Assembly: GCA_943735955.1 (NCBI GenBank)
Contig: OX030959.1
Location: 1,646,072-1,710,071, forward strand
Source of the DNA: Piscicola geometra
Taxonomy: Eukaryota > Annelida > Clitellata > Hirudinida > Piscicolidae
Length of the DNA stretch: 64,000 bases
Direction: 5' to 3'
The notes below the pieces were generated by a model. The model was given only the letters and a program-made list of their open reading frames with translations. It made no database searches and was not told the origin of the DNA. This document shows positions 1 through 12,939 of the stretch, in pieces. Positions within the stretch are counted from its first letter, which is position 1. Each line of letters opens with the position of its first letter. The position numbers and the translations under genes were made by a program.

Positions 1-1512
1 GTGTGTTGTCGTTTACGTCGAGAACATTCACTGTGAACTTGGAGTGTGATGTGTGGCGGGGGTGCTCGCTGTCGACACATGTGACCACAAGCAGGTGCTC
101 CTTGTCGACCTCCCTGTCGAGACTGGAACTAGTCTGAATCAAGTATTCGTTCTGAGACTCCTTCTTCAGCGAAAAGGGGTTGTCTTTCGACTGTGCAGAG
201 GTGGTTTCATTTTCAAAATCCTACTGGTTTCTTATATGTTAAAACTATCACAGAAAAAACCCAACTCAAAGTTTTTCAAACTTCACAAAGCACACTCCAA
301 TAAAATACGCACCTGGTTGACTGAGAGATGGCACTGCACTGCGTTGTCTCCATCTTCATCGCTCACCGAGAAACGAACCACCTTGCTCCTGACAGGCACG
401 CTCTCCAGCAGATCCACCTCCTCCCTGCCATCATCGAAGGCCATCACAGGCTTGTTGTCGTTGATGTTTCCCACGTTGATGGTGACGGTGCCCTTGGCGG
501 AGAGAGACTCAATGCCTTGGTCTCTGGCGATGACTTCCAGGGGAATCGAAGTCAACGACTCGTAGTCCAAATACTTGAGGAGGCTGATGACGCCTGTTGT
601 TTTGTTGAGTTTGAAGAACTTACCGAATTGTTTTTCGGTTTTGTCCGAGAAGAAGTAGTGGATGAGGGAGTTGGAGCCTTCATCGAGGTCTGATGCGCTG
701 ATCGTGATGAGTTCCTTGCCTGGGGGAGTGTTCTCGTACACACTCACTTCGTTCTTCTCCACGAGGAACTGTGGTTTGTTGTCGTTCAGGTCGAGCACTG
801 AAACTTCGACAATGGCAGATCCAGTCTTGTTGCCTCCATCTACTGCGACGATCTTCAGAGAGTATTTGGCTTGTTCCTCGCGGTCGAGTGGCTCGTTGCA
901 ATGCAGCCACACGTCGTGGATCTTGCCTTCATGCGATTTCTCAACTTCCAAGTGGAACCTCTGTAGGTTCTTGGAGTTTTGGCTTGGGTCGAGGTGGTAG
1001 CTGACCACTCCGAAAGCAGGACTGTCTCTGTCTTCAGCCAGGTGCAGAAGGAAGAACTTTCCAGGCGGCGTTGACTCCGAGATGTTGGTTTTCATGTACG
1101 GCTTGGAGAAGGTAGGCGTATGGTCGTTAATGTCCTCGATCTCAAACTCCAAGTTGGTGACGGTGAATGGGTTCTGTCGTATGATGCGGTACTTGAGAAT
1201 GCACTCTGGCTCGTTGGGACAGAGTTTCTCTCGATCGACACCACTCGAAGACCTCACGACGCCCGTCGAGGCATCAAAGTCGAAGATTTCCAGGTTTTCT
1301 TGACTCTTATCGTGAAATATCTTGAGTGTGTTCGCTTCGAAATCTAATTCTTTCTTGAGGTCCAGGAGTATAGTGCCCACCATCATTTCTTCGTGGATCT
1401 TCTTGCGTACCAGCTTCTTCCCGCCCTCCCCTCCCACCACTGCACACCACGCCATCACTACCAGCACCAGCCTCCATCGCATCTTCAGTCCACTTCCTAT
1501 AGCTGCCTCCAT
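1..1512 (-). CDS. Protocadherin, 5' exons (partial)
   Basis: A cell-surface calcium-dependent adhesion receptor of the non-clustered protocadherin type. Exon 1 is 1512..313 and exon 2 is 190..1, continuing past the left edge. The exon 1 donor reads CAG|GTGCGT and the exon 2 acceptor CTGCACAG|TCG; both are phase 0. The start ATG at 1512 is followed by a hydrophobic signal segment (WRLVLVVMAWCAVVGG). Cadherin repeats follow, with calcium-binding signatures seen directly: EIEDINDHTP, DREEQAKYSL, VLDLNDNKPQF, DLDEGSN, DYESL, VGNINDNKP and, in exon 2, SLDREVDKEH and VLDVNDN. Roughly three and a half extracellular cadherin repeats are present. The transmembrane and cytoplasmic parts are outside the window, so the subfamily cannot be named. 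A CTCAG acceptor at about 1525 lies just upstream of the ATG, so at least one further 5' exon is likely. Confidence 0.93.
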
Positions 1513-2510
1513 TGATAAGTCGATCTGAGGAATGACGAATTATTCTTAAGATTAACTTCCATTTTGGACTTTTTAAGACTTGACATTCGATTCTTGCTTG
1601 CTCATTCGCTGAACGAACCCATACTTTGCATTATACTGATCTTTCAACTCATGCACTACGATAAGAAGCACTCAGTCTGTCATACGTGTTGCCAGTTCAA
1701 AGAATTGCCATCATACATTGTTTTTAAAAATAACTCAGAAAATGTAGCATCTGAACAGGCTGCAAGGCTCTTGCTGAGAGAGCAATAGAAAAATGAAAGC
1801 GGTTTCGAATGCTTTTTTTCTATTTTAATCTAAGTAATGTAAACTTTAACGAATAATAATATATCTTTTTAATTATTTAAATATTCTTCGTCTCTTTTTG
1901 TTATTTATTATAAACCAAGCCGCAAGTCTTGGAATGATTTCTGAACCAATAATCGAATTAGAATTGAGTTTTTGAAAAACCAATAATTTTTTTTGGATCC
2001 CATTCATTCGAAAAGAGGGGCCAAAGCACAAGATCAAAATGATGAGAAGCTTAAAAATGTATCTTACTAAAAAAATATATTTCTTAAAAAGTTATCTTAT
2101 TAAAGTTTTAAACTTTCAAATAAAACATATTCCATTTTACTTCTATGCGATGAAGCTTTGAAATGTCCCATGTTCAACATTACGATTCAGAGAAGTGGAC
2201 AAAGGCACTCACATTTTCGCAGTTGGAATCATGGTTGTAGAAGAAGAGCTTGAGAAGTAAATGACCAAGCAATCGACAAGTGGAATCAACAAAGAATCGA
2301 GAGAAAACTTGCAAATTCGAGTGGCTACTTGCAAATTGGCAGACGAGAATTAAACTAATCCTTCCACTGCGGTCCGTCTCTCCAGCACAAGCACACGCCT
2401 GCAGGCAAGCAGCATACATTAACGTTGTCCTTCCCGCATCTCTATCCTCCCCTCTACTTCATCCTCTTTCTCTCTCTTCCATCCTCTTCCTCTTCCTCCT
2501 CTTCACTCAC

Positions 2511-2663
2511 CAGTGGCATCATCATCATCACCGTCTCCATAGTGACGTCTTCTTCCTCATCTTCCAACAACAGCAATCGCATACTTTCGCTTCCACTACA
2601 CATTGTCGCATCGACACAGGCGTTTGTGACGTCACTGGTGGCCATCACGTGAGCACCATTCAC
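2511..2663 (-). other. Possible upstream 5' exon of the protocadherin gene
   Basis: On the minus strand an open stretch starting at ATG 2663 ends at an excellent donor (CACTG|GTGAGTG, exon end 2511). The CTCAG acceptor at about 1525, before the protocadherin ATG, would join it in frame. If translated it would put an acidic leader in front of an internal signal peptide, which is unlikely, so a 5' UTR exon is the better reading. The same stretch carries a palindromic CRE (TGACGTCA, 2627-2634), a second TGACGTC (2543-2549) and an E-box CACGTG (2646-2651), so it could equally be promoter DNA. Confidence 0.3.
2627..2634. promoter_or_regulatory. Palindromic CRE site (TGACGTCA)
   Basis: A perfect CREB/ATF palindrome lies about 1.1 kb upstream of the protocadherin ATG. 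A second TGACGTC is 84 bp away and an E-box CACGTG begins 12 bp beyond it. Single short motifs occur by chance, so function is only inferred from the clustering. Confidence 0.35.
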
Positions 2664-5030
2664 GACTTAAGGGTGTTGCCTTTCATTTGGGAATATATTG
2701 AGAATATATTGAGAATATGAGGTCTCTATTACTCAGTACTCGATCATGGTAGAGCTCACAAAAGAATCTCATGCCTATTGATTTTCTAAAATTCGCATTC
2801 AAATTTATGCCTCGGCCATTGCATGCTCGGTCCGAAAGTTCAGCGGGAGTATGGATTTATCGGCGCTTTTGGCGAGACTTTAAATAATACTTCAGTTCAA
2901 ATTAAATTCACTTTTACTTCTTAAATAAATAATACCTTCTCTTTTGCAAAACAGAAGGAAAGGTGTATTGTCACGAAGTATTTCGTCAATACGTACAAAG
3001 TATTTTCTGTTTATTGTCTCGATTTTTGGTCAGATGGCAATATAGACGGCGAAATGAAAAAGTGGACTGCAATATTGCATGCGGACAAAAATACTAATAA
3101 AGTGCGAGAATTTATGGAAAGAGCGAAGATGTCAGCTTCAAAGCTCTTGGAGCGGATTCCATAGTTTCCAGCGGTTTGAGAGGCCTATTGATTATCATTG
3201 TTTCTAAAGAGCAAAACCACTTTTCAGTTTGAAGAATCGATTTGAAAAAGAAACATTTAAAAGATAAAGTTTGAAATTGTGAAAAAGCTCTTAGGAAATT
3301 AAAAGGCAAAAGTCTCAGGAGTGAAAGGGAGAGGCTTAAAGCATTAAATAAGTCTGAGAACGCCACGTCAGGCACACGTGCCGACCATTTAGGCACTCAG
3401 CCATCCTAAACGTGAAATACATCCTCCAAAGTATCCGTAAATACGTGTATAAAGTGAAGAAACTGCGTGGAAAAGTTCCAAGGTAATGAACTTCAAGTCC
3501 GCAATTAAAAAAGATGGTGCATTCTCAAATTTAAAAAAGCACAAATGCTCTTGTTCGGGAATTTCAATGCACACGCACGCACTCGACAGAGAATAATGAT
3601 CATTTCGAAAAGACGTGAAATAATTGCAGCTCCCGAAGACGAAGGCGATGATGGTTTGCATTATGCACGAGGGCGATGAGCACTCTGCTGACGCTAAAAC
3701 ATCCTTTTAAGGAACTTTCTTAAGTAATTTCATGAATATTTTATGAAAAAAACAGTATAGTGTTTTTCAATTTCAACTGAAAGAAAAGGTTAAAAAGATT
3801 GTTTAAAAGGCAATTAGAGTCCCATCTGTTTGGGAAACTAACTTAGACTTTTAGATTGTCCATCTTTATTTTGCCAGTTCCTGAATAATGAAGACGTAGA
3901 GAGAGGACTGTATTTAGAGGCGTTCTCTTTCATCTCATAAATAATCTTTTATTAAACAAGAATTAATCACCGAGAACGCGCCACAATGCAAATAATGCAT
4001 TCATTTCGACAACGCGTCTGCATACGAATGGCTTCTATTTGAAAGCCTGAGTGCCGTTCATGCAGAGATGCAACTTTCAATGACTTCTACTTCTTTTCAG
4101 TTATGTGGAAAAAAAACAAAAACCCACAAAAAGTCGATTGTTTCGTGTATTTCACCTTTTATAAACGACACACTTTTCGCATAGTGCCACAATACATCAT
4201 GCAATCCGCAAAACAAATTTTATTTTTTCATGAGTTGAAAATACGCAACTGAGAAGTTCTTCTTTTCTGGAGGCTTCAGCACAACTGCGCTGAGTGAAGG
4301 AGGAATGCATTAGTTTTGACGGGAGATTTATTTGAGTGACTGCTCGGCTGGACAGCAGGTCTCGTACTGCGGCATGTCCACTTCTACGCTACCACGCTTT
4401 ACAACGATTCCTAATTTTTCAATTTGATTTTTTTCACTAGGAATACTTCAACTTTTGTTTCTTCTATTACTACTACAACTACTACTGTTTCTACTACAAA
4501 AACTAATACTTCTAATGTAAATGATTCTTCAACTATATCTATTTCCCTCCAATCACTACCATAACCATCTGCAGCAACAAGGTCTTTTTAAATAGCTTTA
4601 TGCCTTCTTAATAGATTAATAGGCTTTTAATTTGCGCAATTAGATGAGACATTACGCGCGTCACAGGTCTTAAACAACGCTGGGAAAAGCAATTAAGGCT
4701 GTGCAAGAAGGATGCTACCTCATAAGAACATGAAACAGGATTTGTGAATTTTCATGCAAACGTGGAAGAATCCATAGATGCAATGAAGAATTGCCTGAAA
4801 ACAAAACATGGGTTTGAGATTTTTTCCTTTCATGAAAGCACATGTTTGTTGAGGATGCTTGAAGGGAACCTCAGTCTCAAAGGCAGACGAAGAGCTTTGG
4901 AAGCCAGACAAGAGAAATCGCCAATAACTTGAAATGTCCTCAAACATTCTCTCGCATGTCTGTCGTTATTTAACGCATCATCTGCCAGACTATTCACTAA
5001 TGACCACCGCACTCTTAGCCTCATATACAC

Positions 5031-5432
<402 letters not shown>

Positions 5433-6589
5433 GTACACTCACATAAACAAACAAAAAGCGCACATACATTTATAATGTGTGTTTCTATTTGCAGTACCAA
5501 TGCACATACTCATGCCATAATATGAGCATACAGTGTGACACTCCAAACGATGTTTGCTTACATTATACGCCTGCTATATAGGTGGAGGCGTCCTAGGCTG
5601 ACTGTACGAGGATTGTGACGCAAGGAGGAAGGGGCAAAGTGTGTGAATGTTTCCAATTTCGATGCCAAACAACTCGTCTCTCCTCCGATGGGAGACGCCT
5701 CTGTACCGCCTCCCAACGAGGATCTCTCCACTCCTCGAGACTTTATGGAAACTTTCAACAAAAGTTGAAAGAATCGAAGCTTCATTAGAGAAAATTGAGA
5801 AGGAATAAAATATTATTTTTTGATTTCAAAAGCGAAAAAATAAAAAGATAATGTAAGATGAAAATTAGAAAAACACGCGAGTCTAAATGAATGCAAAAAC
5901 TTGTAAATGACGAGAAATAATTGCTGGTGTATGTGCGGGTGCAGTGGTGGAGGGTGTACGAGGGAGATTTAGAGTGTAATTGTTGCAGCTGGAAGCATCT
6001 CGCTGTGTCCATCGCCAATCGATTTTCTCATGCGCTGACTCAGCGATGCGAACGATTCGGCATTGTTTATTCAATAAAGAGCCCTGCGCATATATTCCGG
6101 GCTTATTTCTCAATTTTATCCTCGTAAATCTGCTATCTTGAACCTTTGAAATATATATTTTAAAAACGCATAGTAAAAATATCTATTTTTCCGATAAGCT
6201 ATTTGCAAAGAAAGCGACTCTGGAACTTCTATGCACTTGCACAACTGTTTCCAACCATTCCTTATAGATTACATTTGTGTCTTTTAAACAACTCTTCTTA
6301 TTTTCCTTTCAAAAAGAACGTTACGGAAGACTGGAAACTGTCGTGGGGAATAGTTATTCGGTCATTTTCGAGCCGTTAATTGTGCTTTATTCTTGCTTCT
6401 TTCCAAGGCCTTGCGACTCCTCTTGCACAGTCGACCTTGTAACACTCGGAGATTGCACATAATTTTTAGTCGCATTGTTATTTTCTTCTCCAGGCAAGTT
6501 ATTTTTTTCGTCATATGTATATGTTTTGTCCCATTTTAGAATCTTCCGGTTGTAGAATGGGACTGCGTAAAAAAACTTCATTATATTAT

Positions 6590-6720
6590 GACTTATATTA
6601 TATTAACTATTATATTATTTTATAATTTTATATAATTGTATAATTTTATATAATTTTATATAATTTTATATAATTTTATATAATTTCATATAATTTTATA
6701 TAAACTTATTATTTTATTAA
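6590..6720. repeat. AT-rich tandem tract (TATAATTTTA units)
   Basis: Roughly ten copies of a TATAATTTTA-like 10-11 bp unit with drift, inside very AT-rich DNA. No gene overlaps it. Confidence 0.8.
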
Positions 6721-7793
6721 CTATTATTATATTTCCCTATAACTTCATTATATCATTATATTAAATATTAATATTTCAAATAATCTTTTTATTATTTTTA
6801 TTATTCTATCCCTAGCCCAAACTCTATTCTAGAATATAGCCAATATAAGTCGTATTATTTGATGTGACAAAAAAGCAATAATTTCAAGATATTTGATTTT
6901 AAAGTTTTAAGAGTTTTTGTCGGTCTAATATGGGGCGGAACATAAACATCGCCATTATTTGTATGCTTGCAATAAAAAGATGGCCGGATTTATGTGAGAG
7001 GAAAAAACAATGGCCTCTTGGACTGGCACCTCGTACATCGTAACTCATGCATATTAGATCAATAAGCAGACGCAGCCTCATGAGCCACACGCGACCACTG
7101 AAAGCCCCCACACCACAGTCGCCACCAAGCGAGCATTAACGCTTCTCCATGCGATGAGTAAGCAAGCATTTGGAGACACTCACAGCGTGAATATGAGGCT
7201 TAAACAGCATGATTCTGAATCATAATGGCGCGTCTTGTAGTTTGTCATTTGGATAAAGTTTGTTTGAAAGAGTTTTTGATTTTGTTTAAAAAAAGATATA
7301 AAAAATACATTTATTAAAGACCGTTTTTGAATTTGATAAAAAAACGTTATATATCAATCACTAATCACTAATCAATCAATATAAATACATTTGGTTGATC
7401 GATTGATCATTACTTAAAACTAATGAAATTATTCATACAATTTAAGTTTATAATAGGACCAAAAATAAGAGAAAAATTAAGAAATTGCAAACGTCGCTCG
7501 AAAGCCCAGGCGTTCGATTCGGCTTAATTGGCGAATTGAGTGATCGTTCCAGCGCCATTAAGATGTCTCTGACGCAATTCGTCTGAGTCGTCCAGTTCCG
7601 GCATTTGCAATTGAACATTTCAGAATGATTGCCTCTGTTGCAACTTTAGTAACACAAATGATTTTTTGTATTTTTTAACATGATATTTACAATGAGTTGA
7701 AATGCAATATAAACAGTCATGGAAGGCTATCATCATCATCATTAATATCATCGTCGTCATCATCACCACCATCATCAGTCATTGCGGTTCATG

Positions 7794-9327
7794 TCATTGA
7801 TTACAGGCGGTTTGAATCTTGCCTACATCTTCAAACTTGAGCCCTTCTGCATGACCCCGTCTAGATGACCTTTTCCTGCCTGCACTCTCCTCTGTGCACG
7901 CTCCTACCACTTCTGGGGAAGGTTGAACAAAAGCAAAAGTTAAAATGTCCACAACTCAAAAATTAATTCTAAAGCGATGACAAAATAAGGAGATAGAAAA
8001 ATGTCCAAAGGGTAAAAATATGTTTAAAGCCATGGACAAAAACAATAGATGGGTGAATGTATGGATGTCTGACCAGGGGAGAGAGGGCGGTTGACGAAAG
8101 GGTGGTAGAGGAGGTGGGGCCAGTTGAGGCGGCAGAGGGGGTCCTTCTGGAGGAGTGCCTGTAGGAAGTCTTTCATGAGAGGGGGCATCGAGGCAGGCCA
8201 CGTGATCGAGGCCTTCGTCACCAAGGAGACCATCTTGATGATGCTCTCGGCATAGAAGGGTGGTCTGCCCGTGAAGCATTCGTATAGAATGCAGCCCAAC
8301 GCCCTGTGGTTGTAGTGGTTGTGTGGTGCTTATGGTAGTAGTTGCAGTGGTAATGGTGGTAGTAGTGGTGGTTGTGGTAGTGGCGGTGGTGGTAGTTGTG
8401 GTGGTGGTGGTGATGGTAGTGGTGGTTGTGATAATGGTGGTAGTGTGGTGTAAGTGATGGTAGTTGTGGTGGTGGAGAATGTAGAAAAGGATAAATGACA
8501 AAAAGTGAAGACATTGTCACATACGCATGAACAAACACACACACACACACATACAAAACTAAAAGCGCCAACCACAAGTCTGCAGTGTGGTCATATGGCT
8601 TCTCATCAATGATTTCTGGAGCCATGTACAGTGGAGTGCCCTGTTGGAGTTGAAAGAATGGCATTTCAGAATATAAAAAATATTGAAACTTAAAAAATAT
8701 TATTTTAAATATTTGAAATGTGATGATAGGAGAATAATGAAGACCTTGATAGATGTGAGCACCAGTGTTTCGAGGCTCATCATGCGAGCAAAGCCAAAGT
8801 CACACAACTTGATGCCGTGCTCGGTGAGTAGGATGTTCTGTGGCTTCATGTCCCTGTGCAGGACTCTGCGAGAGTGCAAGTAGTGCAGGGCTATCACCAA
8901 CTGGCTTGCTATTTTCTGCACCTAAAGAAAAGCGAAATGCATTTAAAGCAGTAAAACAACTTGTAAATCAACTTCTGAGATGAATAATTAATAAAATGAA
9001 AATATCATATAAACCACTTACAGTTTCTGGAGGTAAGACTTTGTCATCTTGAAGAATGCGAAACAGTTCTCCTTCCGCATAATCAGTCACCATCACCAAC
9101 TCTCCTTCCGTCTCAAAAGTGTCTAACATCTCGATTATGTAAGGGTGTTTGAGGCTTTTAATGATATCGATTTCTCTCTTGATACTCTTCAATTCCTTGT
9201 CCATTTTGCCTCTCTTAGGGATGAACTTTATGGCTACTATCTGGCCAGAGTACTTTCTCCTTGCTTTGTACACCTTCCCGAAAGATCCTTCTCCAATGAC
9301 ATCTATTACCTGGTAGTTCTCCATCAT
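7794..9327 (-). CDS. STK36: Fused/STK36-like serine/threonine kinase, short form
   Basis: Member of the Fused/STK36 family, known to act in Hedgehog signalling and motile cilium assembly. Five exons fit in frame: 9327..9022, 8921..8745, 8640..8573, 8303..8074 and 7912..7794, giving 299 residues. The kinase domain is complete: glycine loop [13 protein letters not shown] lysine, HRDMKPQN catalytic loop, [15 protein letters not shown] and HTADLWALGC. Family identity rests on [34 protein letters not shown] and WPHLLYHPF, which match the human start and kinase core as I remember them. Two ATGs are adjacent (9327 and 9324); the second matches the human start. STK36 proteins usually exceed 1,000 residues because of a C-terminal helical-repeat region. 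Here the last exon adds only 39 basic residues and then stops at TGA 7796, with nothing resembling the missing region downstream. Two donors (GTCTTC, GTTGGC) are weak. Confidence 0.9.
8319..8480. repeat. GTG/GTA-rich microsatellite in STK36-like intron 3
   Basis: Imperfect triplet tract (GGTGGTAGTGGTTGT type) filling much of the intron between exons 3 and 4. It gives long His/Thr/Pro-rich false reading frames. A short (CA)n patch follows at 8532-8553. Confidence 0.85.
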
Positions 9328-9638
9328 ACGATTTTGTATTCATTTCATAATGAAATTTTCCTTAAAATGGTAACTGTTACTTAGTAACAGTGCACGTGTT
9401 TACTTTTAGTTTCAAAGATACAACATAAAGACTAACAATCTTTTCTATAAATAAACTTTAAATTAAAACAAAATTAGTTTTTCTAATAAAAAAAAATAAA
9501 ATTAAAATTAAGTATTAATTTTTTCCAAATTTTGAGACTTTGTGGTTGAAATCTTGCAACATCAAAAATGTTCAACAACAAATGTGTCCAAATAACCATA
9601 TATTTTAAAAATAACTTTGCAAATGTATTCTTGTTAAT

Positions 9639-12600
9639 TTATTCTGAGGCCTTGTGCACATCCACGTGCGATTCTGGAGCGTTTCTCTGACTGCGCAGAC
9701 GTGCTTCCAAGTCCCAGAAGCCGTTTGAGTCGGTGTATTGGCTCATCATCTGTACATGAAGGTCAGGTGCATGCATGATAGTCTTAAAGGAGTCATATCT
9801 CTAAACTAAACTCAAATTTACCATCCGTAATACACTTATTATTATAAGTAGCATTAATATAATATAATTAATAGTATTAATATATTTACTATAATTTATA
9901 TTATAAGTAGGGTTTAGAACACGCCCTCACATTCTTACTTCACTGCATCATATCGAAGATTCTAGATTAGTTTTTTATCTGAGTTACAAGGCGCACCAAT
10001 GAAGGATTCTTCCTGATGCGGTCATACTGCTGCACCACCACTCCAGCACTCAAGTCTATCTCGTCCACCTGCCGACATTCAATTAAAATACTTTCAATTA
10101 AATTGAAAAATAATTGTCTTTTTTTACAGTAATGGATGTAAAGGTTCTTCTCAAAAATGTGTGGTTTGCAAATACAACCCTGGCGTTTACCAGTTATATC
10201 AAAAAATGTTTACTGTAAACTCAAAAAGTGCAAACAGCATAGAAAATATAATGGGATTCGCTAATGCAGACCACATTGCAGACTACATTGCAGACTACAT
10301 TGCAGACCACATTGCAGACCACATTGCAGACTACACTTTGAGAAGGCAAAAATGGAAAAGCAGGGTCAAGAAAAACACGCACCAAGTGCTTGAGGGGCTC
10401 CACCACCATGAATTCTTTCTTGCTCAACGTCTTCTTGATGCATTTCCCTGCTCGATTGATTATTTACGGTGATTAGTTGATTTCCACTATCTCCTTTTCT
10501 AGATATTTAAACTGAAGATTTTTTCTATCGTAAATGTGTTTTTAATACATAGAAGTACCCCACAACGTAAGTACCCCCGTATTTATGAGAGCATCAAAGC
10601 ACCTTCGATCTTGTGCGATGCGTTGTAGCTTATGGCGTCTGTCAGTGTGAACTCCGTCGTGATCCTGTCAGGATGATTCTCTATGTGTGTGTGCATGTGA
10701 AGGTATTGCCCCATGTACGTGTGCGTGTGCATCCAGTTTATCATAAGATGAAGGCAAAAGTTGCATGACGTCAGATTATATCATATGCAATGAGACAACT
10801 TACTTCAGGTTGGGTGGAATGGGCCTCAGTTTGCGAGAGATCTTGAGGGTTTTTTGAAGGTTGTCGCTACTTTCAATATTGCTCTTCTTTTTGTATGAAA
10901 ATAGTCAAAGAGTGATGTAGAGGCAAAAGTAGATTTGAAAGGAAGCACCTTATTGAGCGTGTTGTGTCTTGTTCCGTGCCTCTCGCTGACGGCTTTCTTC
11001 TGTTAGTTGCAACAAACGCAATTATAACACATTTTTATAGCCGAAAAATTTAAATTTGTTCAAACCCATCTACAAATCTACATTGTACTCAAATATAATC
11101 TAGCCATCTAATCACTTATTCACCAACTTGTATGCCCCCTCACTCAACATGCCGTGCTTTCACAGTTTAAGCTGGCAGATAGCTGAGTGTTGTCAACATA
11201 GCTGTGCTTTTTCAGCAGTGGCTGCTTCCTCTTGCGTCTTTCCAGAACTGCACTGGCGCTCAACGGAGGCAGTGATCTTCGCTGCATTTCTGGAGGCGCC
11301 AGCTGGGGCAAGTGGAGTGGTGTGCATGCATGAGTGGAAGTATGGTTGTATTGGATGGAAGTGTACACTGCATGGATCGGTTGAATGGTAAAAAGAATGT
11401 TTAAATCATAACTTATACTCACGATGAATCATTGCCTAAAAGACTTAAAAGGTTTTTGCAAGTAACGAAGATGATCAAAACGTTGAAAACATCTTGAGAA
11501 AGCGACTCGGCACCTGAATGTTTTCCTTCTTGAAGGCGTCCTTGAGTCTCTTCAACTTGCTCTTCAGCACAAACTCCTTGTTCGCAACGATGTCGTTTTC
11601 CTGCAGCACTCTCTGCAGCCTCGTCAACCGGCGCTTTTCCTTCACTCTGCATGTTTTCGCGTCAAAGAACATATCGTCTTTTTGATTTCTGTTTGGAATT
11701 CAATGGAGTAGATTAGCATTAAATTGATACAGTAAACCTATGTTATAACTAGCAACCGCCATGGCAATATGCTAATTAGGTTTAACGGGTGAACTTACAA
11801 CCTTAACGTTATGTCGATGCAAGGCTTTTCCTGCTTCTGTTGGACTTGTGGGGGAGCCTTCGAGAGACAACCGTCTGCGTAACTGTCTATCTTCGAAGCA
11901 AGTGGCTCTGTAGTTGGTGTTGTTGTGGTAAGAGTGTGGAAGACAAAAATGAAACTCATTGATTAGTTTGAGTAAACCAACTAAAGTTATAGAGGTCGTT
12001 TGGGTTTACGTCACGTTAATAATAATACTCGTCAGTTTTATTGCTGTATTGTAGTTTCAAATAATTTGAGAATTATTCTCAACGTCCTACCAGTGTTATT
12101 GTTGTTATGGTTCACTATCAAAAGCAATTCATCATCCATCAGTTTGACTTTTTCTGCATGACAGTACTTGAGGGGGTGGGAGAAAAGTGAACATTCGTTT
12201 ATACTTTATAGAAATGAAATGTCAGCTTTTCATCACAGGCACCTGAAACATGTGCAGAATGGAGGATCGCATGCGCTCAACCAGCCAGGCAACTTCGTTT
12301 GCTTCGACGAAACTCTGGTATGTTCTCTCGGACACTTTCATCATTATTTCATCTATTACTGAACATACCACCTTAAAAGACTCTTCCTTGTCGACCAGGT
12401 CTGAACTATGGTTTTAATTGAAAAGTTCTCAAAGCTTTGAAATTATTAAAAACGTTCATTCTATAATAAGAATTCAATTAGAATCTTATTTGAGAAAATT
12501 TTCTTATACTGATTTTTACATTGAAATAAAGACAATTTCGACAAGTAGTAGTTATTGGTATGAACCCTTCTCTCGTTGAGAGACTGGTTTCTGATGATGT

Positions 12601-12681
12601 TTTATCCTCTTCTTTGATTGAAGCCGAAACGACTTCAGAAGATTTTTTCCCATTTTTTCTTTTTGAATTGTGATTGGCCAT
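9639..12681 (-). CDS. Uncharacterised basic protein, possibly C2orf81-like
   Basis: I do not firmly recognise this gene. About ten exons can be chained in frame from ATG 12681 to TAA 9641..9639. Pieces, in order: a Lys/Ser-rich start (MANHNSKRKNGKK) with REGF; an exon at about 12390-12244 (SVIDEIMMKVSERTYQSF); one at about 12175-12090; one with EPLASKIDSYADG at about 11911-11800; a basic helical exon at about 11690-11515 (KEKRRLTRLQRVLQEN); one at 11306-11160; a small one at 10997-10950; then exons at about 10890-10810, 10668-10607, 10460-10393 and 10077-10005 (LSAGVVVQQYDRIRKNP); and the last at 9750-9639. The early helix and the late SAGV..QYDR segment faintly resemble vertebrate C2orf81 (DUF4639), a poorly known family, from memory only. 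No catalytic or membrane motif is seen. It lies head-to-head with TACO1. Exon borders in the middle are uncertain. Confidence 0.55.
10267..10336. repeat. 12-bp tandem repeat (ATTGCAGACTAC)
   Basis: About six copies of a 12-bp unit in an intron of the C2orf81-like candidate. Units alternate GACTAC and GACCAC. Confidence 0.9.
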
Positions 12682-12939
12682 ATGAAACTTTTAAAGATTT
12701 TATCTCAAAGTTTACACGTTTCCATGGAAAAATATGAAAACTTTGAATATATATTCTTAATTGTTAAAATATGATTAGGGATAAGATTGAATAAGAGTGA
12801 GAAATTATTTTATAATGTTTATAATTGTTTTAAACTCTTGGTGAACGATAAAATCCAAGATAATTTAAATGTTAGCAATTTATAAGGTCAGGGTTTAAAT
12901 AAAAAAAGAAATGTTCAAAAAAACCTTTTTCGTTCCGAA
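12682..12939. promoter_or_regulatory. Shared upstream region of two divergent genes
   Basis: A 258-bp AT-rich spacer between the ATG of the minus-strand uncharacterised gene (12681) and the plus-strand TACO1 ATG (12940). Both promoters must lie in it or in upstream 5' UTR exons. No distinct motif stands out. Confidence 0.45.

Noticed and set aside
2280..2720. 146-residue plus-strand frame
   Set aside because: It crosses low-complexity CAT and CTT tracts, has no recognisable domain and no codon signal.
6899..7111. 70-residue minus-strand frame as the missing STK36 C-terminus
   Set aside because: It shows no helical-repeat character or splice logic linking it to the kinase exons.
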